In this document: one piece after another, positions 12,906 through 21,628 of the stretch
Numbering within the stretch: position 1 is the first letter of the stretch
How the letters are laid out: every line of letters begins with the position of its first letter
NCBI GenBank assembly: GCA_020859945.1
Contig: JAJBVG010000069.1
Location: 1-46,319 of the forward strand
DNA length: 46,319 nt
Source: Clostridiales bacterium
GTDB taxonomy: Bacteria > Bacillota > Clostridia > Oscillospirales > Oscillospiraceae
Direction: 5' to 3'
Program-made: the position numbers and the translations under genes
The notes under the pieces: generated by a model
Told to the model about the DNA's origin: nothing
What the model saw: only the letters and a program-made list of their open reading frames with translations
Databases searched by the model: none

Positions 12906-14972
12906 TTACCCTGCATCCTTAACGAAAACATAGGACATTTTAAAGGAGACGCCTCCGTCTGTCCGCTTGTTGATGACAACATAATAGCTGCCTTTGTCCA
13001 GTAAAATGCCCTCAAAATAGGAGTATTCTGCATTTGCAGTGTTATACCAAACTCGATTTCCGCTTGTGGTCAGGATCTCAATGTACGCTTCCTCCTCCGT
13101 GCCGACTGTCAGGTTGATTCTGCCGTCTGCCGATAACGTGAGGCCATATTGCACCGAGGTCTCCGTGGCGGCAACCATGCCTTTCAGCGTGCCTTCGCCC
13201 AAGGTATCCGCTTCGGAAATTTCACATTCAGCTGCGGACATGGAGAAAGAATAATTGCCGGTATTGGAGGCTTCCGTGTCATTTTCCCTTCCGGAGATCC
13301 TGAGATAATAGGAGCCTGGCTCCAGATAGATCACATATTTGTTCACGGTTTTTCCAAGAGATGCTGTTTTTTCCACATTTACTGCAGAGTAAAAACTGTC
13401 TGTTTCCGTCTCTGGATACAGCCACCAACTCAGATAATTGATATAGGAGGTGGTTTCAAATGTGATTTTTACACACTCTGTCACTTCAAAGCGATAAAAT
13501 CTGTTCCATTCCGTAAGGGAAATCTGATCGTTTATGTCGCAGTCAGCGGAAATTTCCAGCGCACTGTCTAAGGTCGTATGTCCTCCGGATTCTGTACAGT
13601 TTGCGGAGTCAAATTGCATAGTCAAGTTGTAGCTGCCAGTCGTAGATTCTCTGTCGCTGTACTGCTGCCCGGTGATTTTGATTTGGTAGATTCCTTTTGA
13701 CAGGTTCAATGCGAAATTCTTTTTCCACACGCCTACAGAACTATCATACTGATTGTCCTCGGAATACCAGACCGCCTCACTGCTTGAGGAAGCGTAGACA
13801 TAAATGGCCGTATATTCCATTTCGGATGTCACATTGATATTCAGGCAGCCAGACACAGAGAATGCTACTTCGTAGATGTCCACGTCTGAGGTGCTGCTGA
13901 TCTTCCCATCTATGCTGCAGGGGGCTGTGATTTTTGTGGCGGTACTGAAGTTGTTGTTTGGCTCCACCTCGTCGATTGGCCGTATTTCATCCTTGCTGTA
14001 AGCAGTGATTTTGCAGGTAGCTTTTTTTCCTTCATAAGTGACCGTTATCGTGTTAGCGCCTTCCGTCACCGTTTGCGGATCGATCTCAAACTGCCCCTCT
14101 TCCACGACCGACTCGCGGTCATCTGACCACTTTGCCGTTACAGTGAAATTTGCAGGGTCCAATTCTTCCCCATCCACCAGGTCGGGGCCAACATATTGGG
14201 CCGAAATGCTCTTTAATACGGCTTTTTCGGCCTCTACGGTCAGTTCGTATGTCGCTTTAACGCTCCCTTCTGTATAGGAGATCGTAATGATATTGTCTCC
14301 GCGCTGCTCCAATACCGTTGAGCTGGTGATTTGATATTCTTCCTCCGTAAGCTCCCGCTCGGATTGATCGGAATAGTATGCAACGACCTTGATGTCGCTT
14401 TTTTCCACTTTATCTCCGACAAAAAAACTTCCCTTTTTATTTGTTGCCGTGATCCGCTCCAATACGACCTCCTGCATCTGCTCAAGCGTCAGGGTTCCGG
14501 CCTGATACTCCGCAATTTTGTCATAGTCATAAGTGGTGTATAAAGTGATGGACGCTGTCTTTTTGATAATATCACCGGCGGACAGATACTTTCCGGAATC
14601 GGTAAGCATAACTTCAAACACATAGCTGTCGTCAGAGACGGCATATCCGTCGGCACGAGCAAACGTGCATTTATTATCTGATTCGTCAAGAAGCACCTTC
14701 TCCACCGTAGAATACTTGGAAAACACGATGTTGTCAGGGAACTGAAAATGGGAGGAATACACCATTCCGCATGTCAATATGACGATTACGAGGGCAGCTT
14801 CCAACACAATAAGCCTTGCTTTTCTCCTCCGGCTTAAATATTGATGCATCTTTACCAGCAACGTCGGAATTGGAACAAGCGTGATGAGAGCGGAGAGAAC
14901 AATACCTAAAACAAAATTATCAAATAAAAGTTCGCCCATCTTATAAAAAAGAGATAACATTAGAGATAACAT
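12906..14972 (-). CDS. Membrane-anchored protein with Ig-like and PPC-type repeats
   Basis: A 688-aa protein of unknown function. Two membrane segments lie near the N-terminus (VLGIVLSALITLVPIPTLLV and IVLEAALVIVILTCGMVY), and the rest is probably outside the cell. Residues about 200-340 contain two bacterial Ig-like stretches (ANTITVTYEGKKATCKITA type). Then come three pre-peptidase C-terminal-like modules; the first starts EVEPNNNFSTATKI and each ends in a GSYNLTM- or GNYSFSM-like strand. No protease or other catalytic motif is visible. The start at 14972 has AAAGGATGGTG upstream. It is visibly AT-richer than the flanking genes and lies among gene remnants, which suggests acquisition by transfer. 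Adhesion or surface sensing is only a guess. Confidence 0.75.
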   Translation of the reverse strand: MLSLMLSLFYKMGELLFDNFVLGIVLSALITLVPIPTLLVKMHQYLSRRRKARLIVLEAALVIVILTCGMVYSSHFQFPDNIVFSKYSTVEKVLLDESDNKCTFARADGYAVSDDSYVFEVMLTDSGKYLSAGDIIKKTASITLYTTYDYDKIAEYQAGTLTLEQMQEVVLERITATNKKGSFFVGDKVEKSDIKVVAYYSDQSERELTEEEYQITSSTVLEQRGDNIITISYTEGSVKATYELTVEAEKAVLKSISAQYVGPDLVDGEELDPANFTVTAKWSDDRESVVEEGQFEIDPQTVTEGANTITVTYEGKKATCKITAYSKDEIRPIDEVEPNNNFSTATKITAPCSIDGKISSTSDVDIYEVAFSVSGCLNINVTSEMEYTAIYVYASSSSEAVWYSEDNQYDSSVGVWKKNFALNLSKGIYQIKITGQQYSDRESTTGSYNLTMQFDSANCTESGGHTTLDSALEISADCDINDQISLTEWNRFYRFEVTECVKITFETTSYINYLSWWLYPETETDSFYSAVNVEKTASLGKTVNKYVIYLEPGSYYLRISGRENDTEASNTGNYSFSMSAAECEISEADTLGEGTLKGMVAATETSVQYGLTLSADGRINLTVGTEEEAYIEILTTSGNRVWYNTANAEYSYFEGILLDKGSYYVVINKRTDGGVSFKMSYVFVKDAG

Positions 14973-15003
14973 TTTATCACCATCCTTTTTCTTTTCAAAG
15001 TGG

Positions 15004-15067
15004 CTAAAAACTAAAATCCTGCCAACACAAGGCCATGCTTCTCCAACGTGGCGCAAAGGTTGACAGG
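15004..15067 (-). promoter_or_regulatory. Structured leader with a terminator-like hairpin
   Basis: Between the predicted start near 15173 and the ATG at 14972 there is a leader of about 200 nt. In it CCTGTCAAC (complement of 15059-15067) can pair with GTTGGCAGG (complement of 15018-15026), followed by ATTTTAGTTTTT. This could be an attenuator. I recognise no riboswitch class. Confidence 0.35.
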
Positions 15068-15180
15068 ACGGAAGCTATCATCTGATTTGTAGATAAACAA
15101 AACTTCGGTATCGCGTTATTCTTCTTTTTTAGTTGCTATTCTGTTTTCATACGCTTAGATGCTATCGCCCCTTTTGTAAA

Positions 15181-15209
15181 ATTGTAGCATAATAGTTCAG
15201 TTGTGTCAA
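15181..15209 (-). promoter_or_regulatory. Strong sigma-A-type promoter of the Ig/PPC protein
   Basis: Minus strand: -35 TTGACA (complement of 15204-15209), spacer of 17 bp, -10 TACAAT (complement of 15181-15186) preceded by TATGC, an extended -10. This is one of the best promoters in the window. The remaining intergenic DNA to 15385 holds no other feature I can name. Confidence 0.75.
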
Positions 15210-15385
15210 CCAATCACGTACCATTTTGTCGAATCATTATTGCATGCATAAAAAGTGACAAGCAATGAACCAGTGTGAAGTGTGTTTTGTCTGCGTTGTC
15301 TAAGCAAGACCGACTTGTAAAATATTTATAGCAACAATCAAAAAAGGTGACGCACTTGACAATGGGTATATAACAGTGCCAGGAG

Positions 15386-15624
15386 ATGAGGAAAAAAGCT
15401 TGTATTCGTCAGTGCCTTGACGAGAAAGCAGATATGACTATCGAAGAAATTCGGGAAGAGCCGCATCTGTCCGCCAGTTACGCAGCGGTGGACAATAGGA
15501 TACGCGCAGGGAAAAAGCGCTGTCTGCCACCGTTGAAACTGCACTGGCCCAGATTACCTGCGATGATGTTTTGGGATGGCTTCGGGCATCAAACTATCGT
15601 CATAGTTTTTTGGAGTTGCTATAG
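15386..15624 (+). pseudogene. IS630-type transposase remnant
   Basis: The start of the frame, DEKADMTIEEIREEPHLSAS followed by YAAVDNRI, resembles the N-terminal HTH of IS630-family transposases (LTLEEIRE... type). After about 35 codons the frame shifts by one. The new frame gives EKALSATVETALAQITCDDV then LGWLRASNYRHSF, like the end of IS630 enzymes (…ALGWFRHCGY). The DDE catalytic middle is missing. No terminal inverted repeats were found. It is a decayed element in the AT-rich island. Confidence 0.4.
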
Positions 15625-15782
15625 AATAATATCCAGCATTGTTCTTTGGTTCTTTTATTGGCATCGCAACATAAATGGAAATACAGGCTGAAAACAGGAA
15701 ACCCCGTACTTGTAATTGCTTTTTTTATTAAGAAGTATTATTATAGAATGTAGTCCCACAAAAGGACTCATTCTTTTTGCGG

Positions 15783-15971
15783 ACTATAAGACCTGAAATA
15801 CCGTTCCCGCACCGTGTTCTCGTTTCATCTGCCAGAAGCGCTGGTCAAATGGCCACCGGCGCGGGGGAAATTTACACGGCCACCACAGCCGCCTACCGGC
15901 TACTCAAGTATAGGCGAATGAACCGCGTCCTTTTCCTTTTGGATACAAAGAGCCTTGGAGCGCAGGTGTAA
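15783..15971 (+). pseudogene. Fragment of a type I restriction subunit (HsdR helicase)
   Basis: The frame reads QMATGAGEIYTATTAAYRLL then NRVLFLLDTKSLGAQV. This matches the Walker A region of HsdR (MATGTGKT-x-TA-x-x-x-x-YRLL...RVLFLVDR-x-x-LG-x-Q) with the key GTGKT changed to GAGEI, so it could not bind ATP normally. Only about 55 residues remain, with no ribosome site. It runs directly into a second fragment in another frame. Confidence 0.55.
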
Positions 15972-15973
15972 AT

Positions 15974-16159
15974 TCCCAGTGGAGGAAATTCTAGGGAGGG
16001 CCAAAACCAGCCTGGACATTTTCTGGATTAAGGCCAAATTCCTTGCCGATTTGGATGACCTGCTCTCTCCCGACGAACTGGCCAGCGACATCATCGAAAA
16101 TCTATGAAGCGCCGTGGAGAGTTTTCAGGAATTACAGGCGCAGCTGCACAAATCGTAAA
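15974..16159 (+). pseudogene. Fragment of a type I methylase subunit (HsdM C-terminus)
   Basis: A frame starting near 15974 reads VEEILGRAKTSLDIFWIKAK, then a run with SPDELASDIIENL. After an in-frame TGA it continues SAVESFQELQAQLHKS to a final TAA. This is the ending seen in type I N6-adenine methylases (KTSLDIFWLKD...LA-x-E-I-x-ENLEAALESF). The TGA replaces an acidic codon at the expected ENLE position. It is fused to the HsdR fragment, so most of an hsd locus has been lost here. Confidence 0.55.
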
Positions 16160-16174
16160 ACAGGAGGCAAAAAA

Positions 16175-16756
16175 ATGACCAACGTGGAAGAAATCATTCG
16201 GAACCGGCGTTCCGTCCGCAAGTTTAACAATACACCGCTCTCGGAGGAGGCGCTGTCCGCCATCGTGGAGGCGGGCCGGTGGGCGCCCACCGGCGGCAAC
16301 TGCCAGACCACCCACTTTCTCGTCATCACCAACGGGGAGGTGCTGGAAACCCTCCGCGTCCGGGTGAAAGAGGCTTTTGCCGGGATGGAGCTTGCCGAAG
16401 GGCAGTATCTCAGCATCCAAAACTCCATCAAGCAGTCGAAGCGGGGGGATTACGTCTATGATTATCATGCGCCCGCCCTCGTGGTGGTGTCGAACCGGCG
16501 CGGCTACCCCAACGCCATGGCGGATTCCGCCTGCGCCCTGCAAAATATGCTGCTCACGGCGGAGGCGCTGGGCGTCGGCTCCTGCTGGATCAATCAGCTC
16601 CACTGGCTGGATGAAAACCCGCTGGTACGGAACTATCTCGAACCCCTGGGCCTTGGCGGGGACGAGACGATCTGCGGGGCGGCTGCCTTTGGAAACTATG
16701 ACGGGACCTATCCAAGAAAGCCGAGAACGGGCATGAAGGTGGAGTATATCAGGTGA
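16175..16756 (+). CDS. Nitroreductase-family FMN oxidoreductase
   Basis: A 193-aa NAD(P)H/FMN oxidoreductase. The family start is IIRNRRSVRKF, with the FMN-binding RRSVR; APTGGNCQ follows at about 40 and the C-terminal half carries ALGVGSCWINQLHW. Such proteins dimerise around FMN and reduce nitro compounds, quinones or flavins in the cytoplasm. CAGGAGG lies 8 bases before the ATG at 16175, and upstream in-frame ATGs fall in the hsdM remnant. It lies between restriction remnants and the McrBC genes but has no known role in restriction, so the position is probably accidental. Confidence 0.88.
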   Translation: MTNVEEIIRNRRSVRKFNNTPLSEEALSAIVEAGRWAPTGGNCQTTHFLVITNGEVLETLRVRVKEAFAGMELAEGQYLSIQNSIKQSKRGDYVYDYHAPALVVVSNRRGYPNAMADSACALQNMLLTAEALGVGSCWINQLHWLDENPLVRNYLEPLGLGGDETICGAAAFGNYDGTYPRKPRTGMKVEYIR

Positions 16757-16805
16757 CGACAGACATTCTCAATTTTCCGGCATTGCCCCACGGGAGGAAC
16801 CGCTT

Positions 16806-18014
16806 ATGAGCAACACAAATCAATTCGATTGGGTCCCTTTCTATCGAAAGGTGGCCGACAGGCTGTTGGACTTCAAGGATGACCGCACAGAGTTGGTTTC
16901 TAAGGTCAAACAGATTTTCAAGAGAGCAAAGCTGAAACTGCCCACCTTGGAACAGGACAACGCCATTGTGGATATAGACCCCTTTACGTTCTTTGGGCTG
17001 TTCAACAAAACCTCTATGAAGCCAGCGAACAGAGTGAGTATCATTACGGCTGTGGCGGAGGTGCTGCCGGTGTCTCCTCCTATACCTGTCTCCTTTGACA
17101 GCGTCCCTGTTTTAAATCCGTTGAACGCCACGTTTTATTACTTTATTGATGAGCGCGGAGAACACGACATAGATGAACTCTGGGCGCTTTTTGCGTTCGC
17201 GCTCCGCTATGCGGACGACCCCACGGCAGAGAACAAGGCGGAAGTATCCAGGCTGTTTGACCTGGCCATCGGCAAAAAGGGAAACGGCAACAGCAAAATC
17301 ACCATGGCGCTTTACTGGATCGCCCCGGACACATTCCTGAATCTGGACAGTCGAAATGAGTGGTACATCTATCAGTCCGGAAAGATTCCCGCCAGTGTGG
17401 TGCAGTCGCTCCCCGCAGTGGAAACAAAAATTTCTGCGGCAAAGTATTTTGAGATTGCGGAGAAGTTGAAAGCGTATTTGCAAAGCGACGGCAGCAGGCT
17501 GAAAAACTTCCAGGAACTGAGCTTTGAGGCGTGGGTGCTTTCCCAGAAGGTCAACGATGCGGAAAAAGCGCAGAAGGCACAGGCGGAAAAGAAAACCAAA
17601 GGGGCTGCGGTGGCTGACGACAACGTGGAGACTGTACACTATTGGATGTTTTCTCCCGGCGACGGCGCGGCGAGTTGGGAGGAATTTTACGATGCGGGCA
17701 TTATGGCGATAGGATGGGATGAAATCGGCGATTTGAGCGTATTTCCCAGCAAGGATGCCATGAAACAGCGGATGAAGGAGTGCTACGACGCCAGCAAGTC
17801 CTATAAAAACTCCGCTCACGCCACGTGGCAGTTCGTACACGATTTGAAGCCTGGAGATATTGTATTTGCCAAGAAGGGCCTGCACCTGATTATTGGCAAA
17901 GGGGTTGTAGAATCAGACTACGAATTTAACGCTGACCGCAGCCATTATAAAAATGTCCGAAAAGTGAAATGGACGCACAAGGGCGAATGGGCCATCCCTC
18001 TCAAGGCCCTATGA
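16806..18014 (+). CDS. EVE-domain protein, N-terminal half of a McrB-type restriction factor
   Basis: A 402-aa protein. Residues 1-250 resemble the N-terminal region that precedes McrB motors in Firmicutes (ALYWIAPDTFLNLDSRNEWY). After a Lys/Ala-rich linker, residues about 278-400 form an EVE (PUA-like) domain: HYWMFSPGDGAASWEEFYDA, GIMAIGWDEIGDL and KPGDIVFAKKGLHLIIGKG. EVE domains read modified bases such as 5-methylcytosine derivatives. In homologues I remember, this part is fused to the AAA+ McrB domain. Here a TGA ends it and the motor starts in the -1 frame with an ATGA overlap. It is either two coupled subunits or a single-base frameshift in a fused gene. Bases AGGAACCGCTT precede the ATG. 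Confidence 0.75.
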   Translation: MSNTNQFDWVPFYRKVADRLLDFKDDRTELVSKVKQIFKRAKLKLPTLEQDNAIVDIDPFTFFGLFNKTSMKPANRVSIITAVAEVLPVSPPIPVSFDSVPVLNPLNATFYYFIDERGEHDIDELWALFAFALRYADDPTAENKAEVSRLFDLAIGKKGNGNSKITMALYWIAPDTFLNLDSRNEWYIYQSGKIPASVVQSLPAVETKISAAKYFEIAEKLKAYLQSDGSRLKNFQELSFEAWVLSQKVNDAEKAQKAQAEKKTKGAAVADDNVETVHYWMFSPGDGAASWEEFYDAGIMAIGWDEIGDLSVFPSKDAMKQRMKECYDASKSYKNSAHATWQFVHDLKPGDIVFAKKGLHLIIGKGVVESDYEFNADRSHYKNVRKVKWTHKGEWAIPLKAL

Positions 18015-18979
18015 AAACCCTGACAGACGTCACTCCTTATACGGAATATGTAGAAAAAGTGAAAGCCCTTTTTGTCGATACGGAGGAAGAAGAGGACACC
18101 GAGGAACAGGAGAGGACTTATCCCGCTTATGGCAGGGAGGAGTTTCTCTCTCAGGTCTACATGGATGAGGCGAGCTATGAGGTGCTGGTCGGCCTGCTAC
18201 ACTACAAAAAGAACGTCATTCTCCAGGGACCGCCGGGGGTGGGGAAAACCTACGCCGCCAAGAGGCTGGCCTATTCTATGATGGGGGTCAAAGACCCGAA
18301 TCGCGTGATGATGGTCCAATTCCACCAGAGCTATTCCTATGAGGACTTCATCATGGGGTTCCGCCCAACGGAGACGGGGTTCGAGCTGCGAAAGGGCGTG
18401 TTTTACAACTTTTGCAAGGCAGCGGAAGAGGACAGCGAAAACGACTACTTCTTTATCATCGACGAGATCAACCGAGGCAACCTGAGCAAAATCTTTGGTG
18501 AGCTGTTCATGCTGATTGAAAACGACAAGCGGGACATCCCCCTCCAGCTGCTCTACTCCAACGAAAAGTTCTCCGTTCCTGGCAACGTGTACCTCATCGG
18601 CATGATGAACACGGCGGACCGCAGCCTCGCCATGCTGGACTACGCTCTGCGCCGCCGCTTCGCCTTTTATGAGATGAAACCCGGATTTGACACGGAAGGT
18701 TTCCGCGCCTACCAAACGGAGCTGAACAGCGCCAAGTTTGACCGGCTGATTTCCTGCGTGGAGCGCTTAAATGAGGCGATTTCCGCAGACGATTCTCTGG
18801 GCGAGGGCTTCTGCATCGGCCATAGCTACTTTTGCAATTTTGATGGGGAGACCATGACAGACCAAACTCTTTCCGGTGTCGTGGAGTATGAACTGATCCC
18901 ACTTTTGAAGGAATACTGGTTTGACGAGCCTGCAAATGTGAGAGATTGGAGCCGCAATTTGAGGAGCGCCATCCAATGA
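18011..18979 (+). CDS. mcrB: McrB-type AAA+ GTPase/ATPase
   Basis: A 322-aa AAA+ motor of the McrB family. Walker A is GPPGVGKT (about 73-80), Walker B FFIIDEINRGNLSKIFGELF (about 146-165), and the sensor and Arg-finger region is MMNTADRSLAMLDYALRRRF (about 197-216). MNTADRS is diagnostic of McrB. It powers DNA translocation for cleavage by the McrC nuclease once modified DNA is bound. The start at 18011 overlaps the previous stop by ATGA, and its own stop overlaps the mcrC ATG in the same way, so the three genes are translationally coupled. It lacks any N-terminal reader of its own, so it depends on the EVE protein. Confidence 0.9.
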   Translation: MKTLTDVTPYTEYVEKVKALFVDTEEEEDTEEQERTYPAYGREEFLSQVYMDEASYEVLVGLLHYKKNVILQGPPGVGKTYAAKRLAYSMMGVKDPNRVMMVQFHQSYSYEDFIMGFRPTETGFELRKGVFYNFCKAAEEDSENDYFFIIDEINRGNLSKIFGELFMLIENDKRDIPLQLLYSNEKFSVPGNVYLIGMMNTADRSLAMLDYALRRRFAFYEMKPGFDTEGFRAYQTELNSAKFDRLISCVERLNEAISADDSLGEGFCIGHSYFCNFDGETMTDQTLSGVVEYELIPLLKEYWFDEPANVRDWSRNLRSAIQ

Positions 18980-20010
18980 TCCCGGTGCAGAATATCTATT
19001 ATATGCTTGCCTACGCTTTCCGGGTGCTGAAGGAGCAGGGGTATAAAAATATCGCAACGGAGCAGTTCGACAACGTGACGGAGCTGTGTGCGGCGATCCT
19101 GGCAAAAGGGGTCTCCGTACAAATCAAACGCGGCCTGGGGCGGGAATACATACAGGAAACAGAACCGCTGTCCGCTCTGCGCGGCAAAATCGAGGTCACA
19201 GATTCCATCAAAACGCAGACCATGCTGCGAAAGCAGATGGTCTGCACCTACGATGTATTTTCCGTTAACGCCTACCGAAACCGAATCCTAAAGACAACGA
19301 TGCTGCTCCTTCTGCGCTCTGACCTTTCAAAGCGTCGAAAGAAGGAGCTGCGCAAGCTGTTGGTCTATTTCGATGAGGTCGAAGTGCTGGATATCCACTC
19401 CATCAACTGGAACCTCCAATATGATCGCAATAACCAGACTTATCGTATGCTGATCTCCATTTGCTATCTTGTGGTGAAGGGACTACTTCAGACAAACGCC
19501 GATGGAACCACCCAGCTGATGGACTTTCTGGACGAGCAGCGGATGTGCCGCCTCTATGAAAAGTTTATCCTCGAATATTACAGGCAGGAGTTCCCTCAGC
19601 TGCACGTCTCCGCCTCACAAATCCCGTGGGCCTTGGACGATGGAATCGATGCAATGCTGCCCATCATGCAGAGCGACATCACACTCTCTCGTGGGAATAC
19701 GGTGCTGATCATTGACGCCAAATATTATCAGCAAACTATGCAAACCAGATGGGAGACACAAACCCTTCGCTCCGGCAACCTATATCAGATTTTTACTTAT
19801 GTCAAAAACAAGGATGCCGCTTTGTCAGGCACGCCGCACACCGTTTCGGGGATGCTGTTATACGCCCAGACCGACGAAGCGATTCAGCCGGACAACAGCT
19901 ATCAAATGAGCGGGAATCGAATCGACGTGAAAACGTTGAATCTGGGTTGCTCGTTTTCCAAAATCTCAGAGCAACTCAATGGTATCGCAAAAGATTTTTT
20001 TGGCGTATAG
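18976..20010 (+). CDS. mcrC: McrC-type restriction endonuclease subunit
   Basis: A 344-aa McrC-family protein. The N-terminus PVQNIYYMLAYAFRVLKEQG is characteristic. The PD-(D/E)XK nuclease core is near residues 220-250, with DDGIDAMLPIMQSD then VLIIDAKYY (Asp and Lys of the active site), and GNLYQIFTYV follows. It forms the nuclease partner of the McrB hexamer for cutting modified foreign DNA. The ATG at 18976 overlaps the mcrB stop (ATGA). All catalytic motifs look intact, so the restriction locus is probably alive unless the reader-motor split is harmful. Confidence 0.9.
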   Translation: MIPVQNIYYMLAYAFRVLKEQGYKNIATEQFDNVTELCAAILAKGVSVQIKRGLGREYIQETEPLSALRGKIEVTDSIKTQTMLRKQMVCTYDVFSVNAYRNRILKTTMLLLLRSDLSKRRKKELRKLLVYFDEVEVLDIHSINWNLQYDRNNQTYRMLISICYLVVKGLLQTNADGTTQLMDFLDEQRMCRLYEKFILEYYRQEFPQLHVSASQIPWALDDGIDAMLPIMQSDITLSRGNTVLIIDAKYYQQTMQTRWETQTLRSGNLYQIFTYVKNKDAALSGTPHTVSGMLLYAQTDEAIQPDNSYQMSGNRIDVKTLNLGCSFSKISEQLNGIAKDFFGV

Positions 20011-20282
20011 GATGACAACATTTTGATTTCTTAAAAATTGTTCCTATAATGGCGTATCTATGTGGGTTTGGAAAGCATTTTTAAGGCATTTATACGCAAT
20101 TTCTAATTCGTCGCAAACAACAGTGTTCCGGTTGGGGTAAAATGGGGGCAAGCAAATCTCGTTAAGCTCCCTGTATTCGTTCCATCTTTACACGGCACTT
20201 CTTCTTATAAAACGCAATGCCGTAGTGGAGGATCTCCGGCGGCACATCAATGCTGCGAAAAATTGACGCCCATAGAGATTAT

Positions 20283-20309
20283 CCCCCTTTTCCAATGCGG
20301 AAAAGGGGG
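20283..20309. terminator. Hairpin between mcrC and the NRAMP-fold gene
   Basis: An 11-bp perfect stem (cccccttttcc / ggaaaaggggg) with a 5-nt loop, 26 bp past the stop of the minus-strand transporter gene. There is no strong T-run on either side, so termination is likely but not certain. The rest of 20011-20334 is AT-rich with no gene I can support. Confidence 0.45.
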
Positions 20310-20334
20310 ACGTTTGCTCTCAAACGGGATTACA

Positions 20335-21612
20335 TCATCCGACAAACATAGCAATCAGCTTGGGAATGTACCCGGACAGGGCGGAAATGGTCATGACCAG
20401 CACAAATACGTAGCTGATGGTCATGCAAATCCGAAGCAGGGTGGGGCTTTTATAGCCTTCGTTCACATCCTTGCGCCAGATGAGCAGCAGGATAAACAGG
20501 CCGCCCACAGGGGTGGCAATGGAGGTGGCTACGTTCGCCATCAAAATCAGCTGGGTAGGGGAACCGCCGTAGCTGTAGCAGACAGCCATGGCGAACACCA
20601 GGCAGGCCAGGCAGCCCCAGCGGACGAACTTGCTCTCCAGGGCGGTGTCCTTGTTCAGACCGGCACCCAGCAGGACCATACCGCGCTGGGTGTTGGCGAG
20701 CAGCGAAGAGAAGCCCGCGCCGACCAGAGCGAGGCCCATAATATACTTGGCAGAGCTGCCCATAACGGGGACCAGCAGCTCCGCCAGCTGCGCGGGCGCG
20801 CTGATGGATTCTCCCTGGGGGTGCAGGACGATTGCGCCGACCAGGATGATGGCGCCGGAAATCAGGACCACGCTGAGCACATGAACCAGCGCGTCGGTGA
20901 ACATGACGCCATTGAAGAGATCCTCCCGGTTCCACTTTTTCTCCTTGCCGAGATAAGTGGCGTAAATACCGGCGGTGACAGCGGCGTTGGTGGAGATGAA
21001 GGCCAGCGCGGTAGCGAGGCTCCCCTCCGGGATTTGGAACCCAATCAGTCCCTTTCCCAGCTCGCCAGCGTCAGGGCCGCCGACGCCGATCAGGGTGGCA
21101 TAGAAGGAGACAACCATGACCACCAGACAGACAGTAATCAGTCGTTCGACCTTGGAATAGACGTTCTTTGCAAAATAGCAGTACAAAACCGCTGCAATCA
21201 GGATGAGGGAACCAATCTTCCAGTTGATGCCGAAAATCAGGTTCATACCGGCGCCGCTGCCGGAGATGTTGCCCATGGTGAAGAACAGACAGGCCAGGAA
21301 GGTGGCCACGCCCACGATACCGGAGGCCACGGGGCCGTAATATTTGCGGATAGCGTGAATGGTGGGCAAGCCGGTGACGATGGCAAGACGGTTGGTGACC
21401 ATCATGAACGTCATGCCCATGAAGATGATGGGGAAGATGAGCCAAATCAGGGCGTAGCCATAGTTTGCGCCCAGCATGGCGGCGGTGGTCACAGCGCCGG
21501 GACCGATGACAATGCCGGTGGCGATCAGGCCGGGACCAATGCGCTTGAGCAGGTCCTTCAAGGGCAGACGCTTTACATCAGAGCCGAAAACGGCGGTATT
21601 TTTTTCTCCCAT
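20335..21612 (-). CDS. NRAMP-fold transporter lacking the metal-site motifs
   Basis: A 425-aa membrane protein with about 11 helices. The opening RIGPGLIATGIVIGPGAVTT and YGYALIW match the first helix of NRAMP metal transporters, as does its overall length. In true NRAMPs this helix has DPGN and helix 6 has MPH, which hold Mn or Fe. Here the first motif reads IGPGAVTT and the helix-6 region reads TAGIYATYLGK, so neither is kept. A role in Mn/Fe uptake is therefore unlikely, and an organic or other substrate is possible. The start at 21612 has AAGGAGG upstream. It follows the DapA-family gene on the same strand, beyond a terminator, and may carry the substrate of that enzyme. Confidence 0.7.
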   Translation of the reverse strand: MGEKNTAVFGSDVKRLPLKDLLKRIGPGLIATGIVIGPGAVTTAAMLGANYGYALIWLIFPIIFMGMTFMMVTNRLAIVTGLPTIHAIRKYYGPVASGIVGVATFLACLFFTMGNISGSGAGMNLIFGINWKIGSLILIAAVLYCYFAKNVYSKVERLITVCLVVMVVSFYATLIGVGGPDAGELGKGLIGFQIPEGSLATALAFISTNAAVTAGIYATYLGKEKKWNREDLFNGVMFTDALVHVLSVVLISGAIILVGAIVLHPQGESISAPAQLAELLVPVMGSSAKYIMGLALVGAGFSSLLANTQRGMVLLGAGLNKDTALESKFVRWGCLACLVFAMAVCYSYGGSPTQLILMANVATSIATPVGGLFILLLIWRKDVNEGYKSPTLLRICMTISYVFVLVMTISALSGYIPKLIAMFVG

Positions 21613-21628
21613 AACAATGCCTCCTTGT

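Noticed and set aside
17990-18014. Programmed ribosomal frameshift between the EVE and McrB parts
   Set aside because: No X-XXY-YYZ slippery heptamer and no strong downstream hairpin; the ATGA overlap allows ordinary coupling.
20165-20265. Minus-strand open stretch with VPPEILHYGIAFYKKKCRVK
   Set aside because: Only about 35 codons, no start or ribosome site and no family recognised. It may be a gene remnant but cannot be supported.
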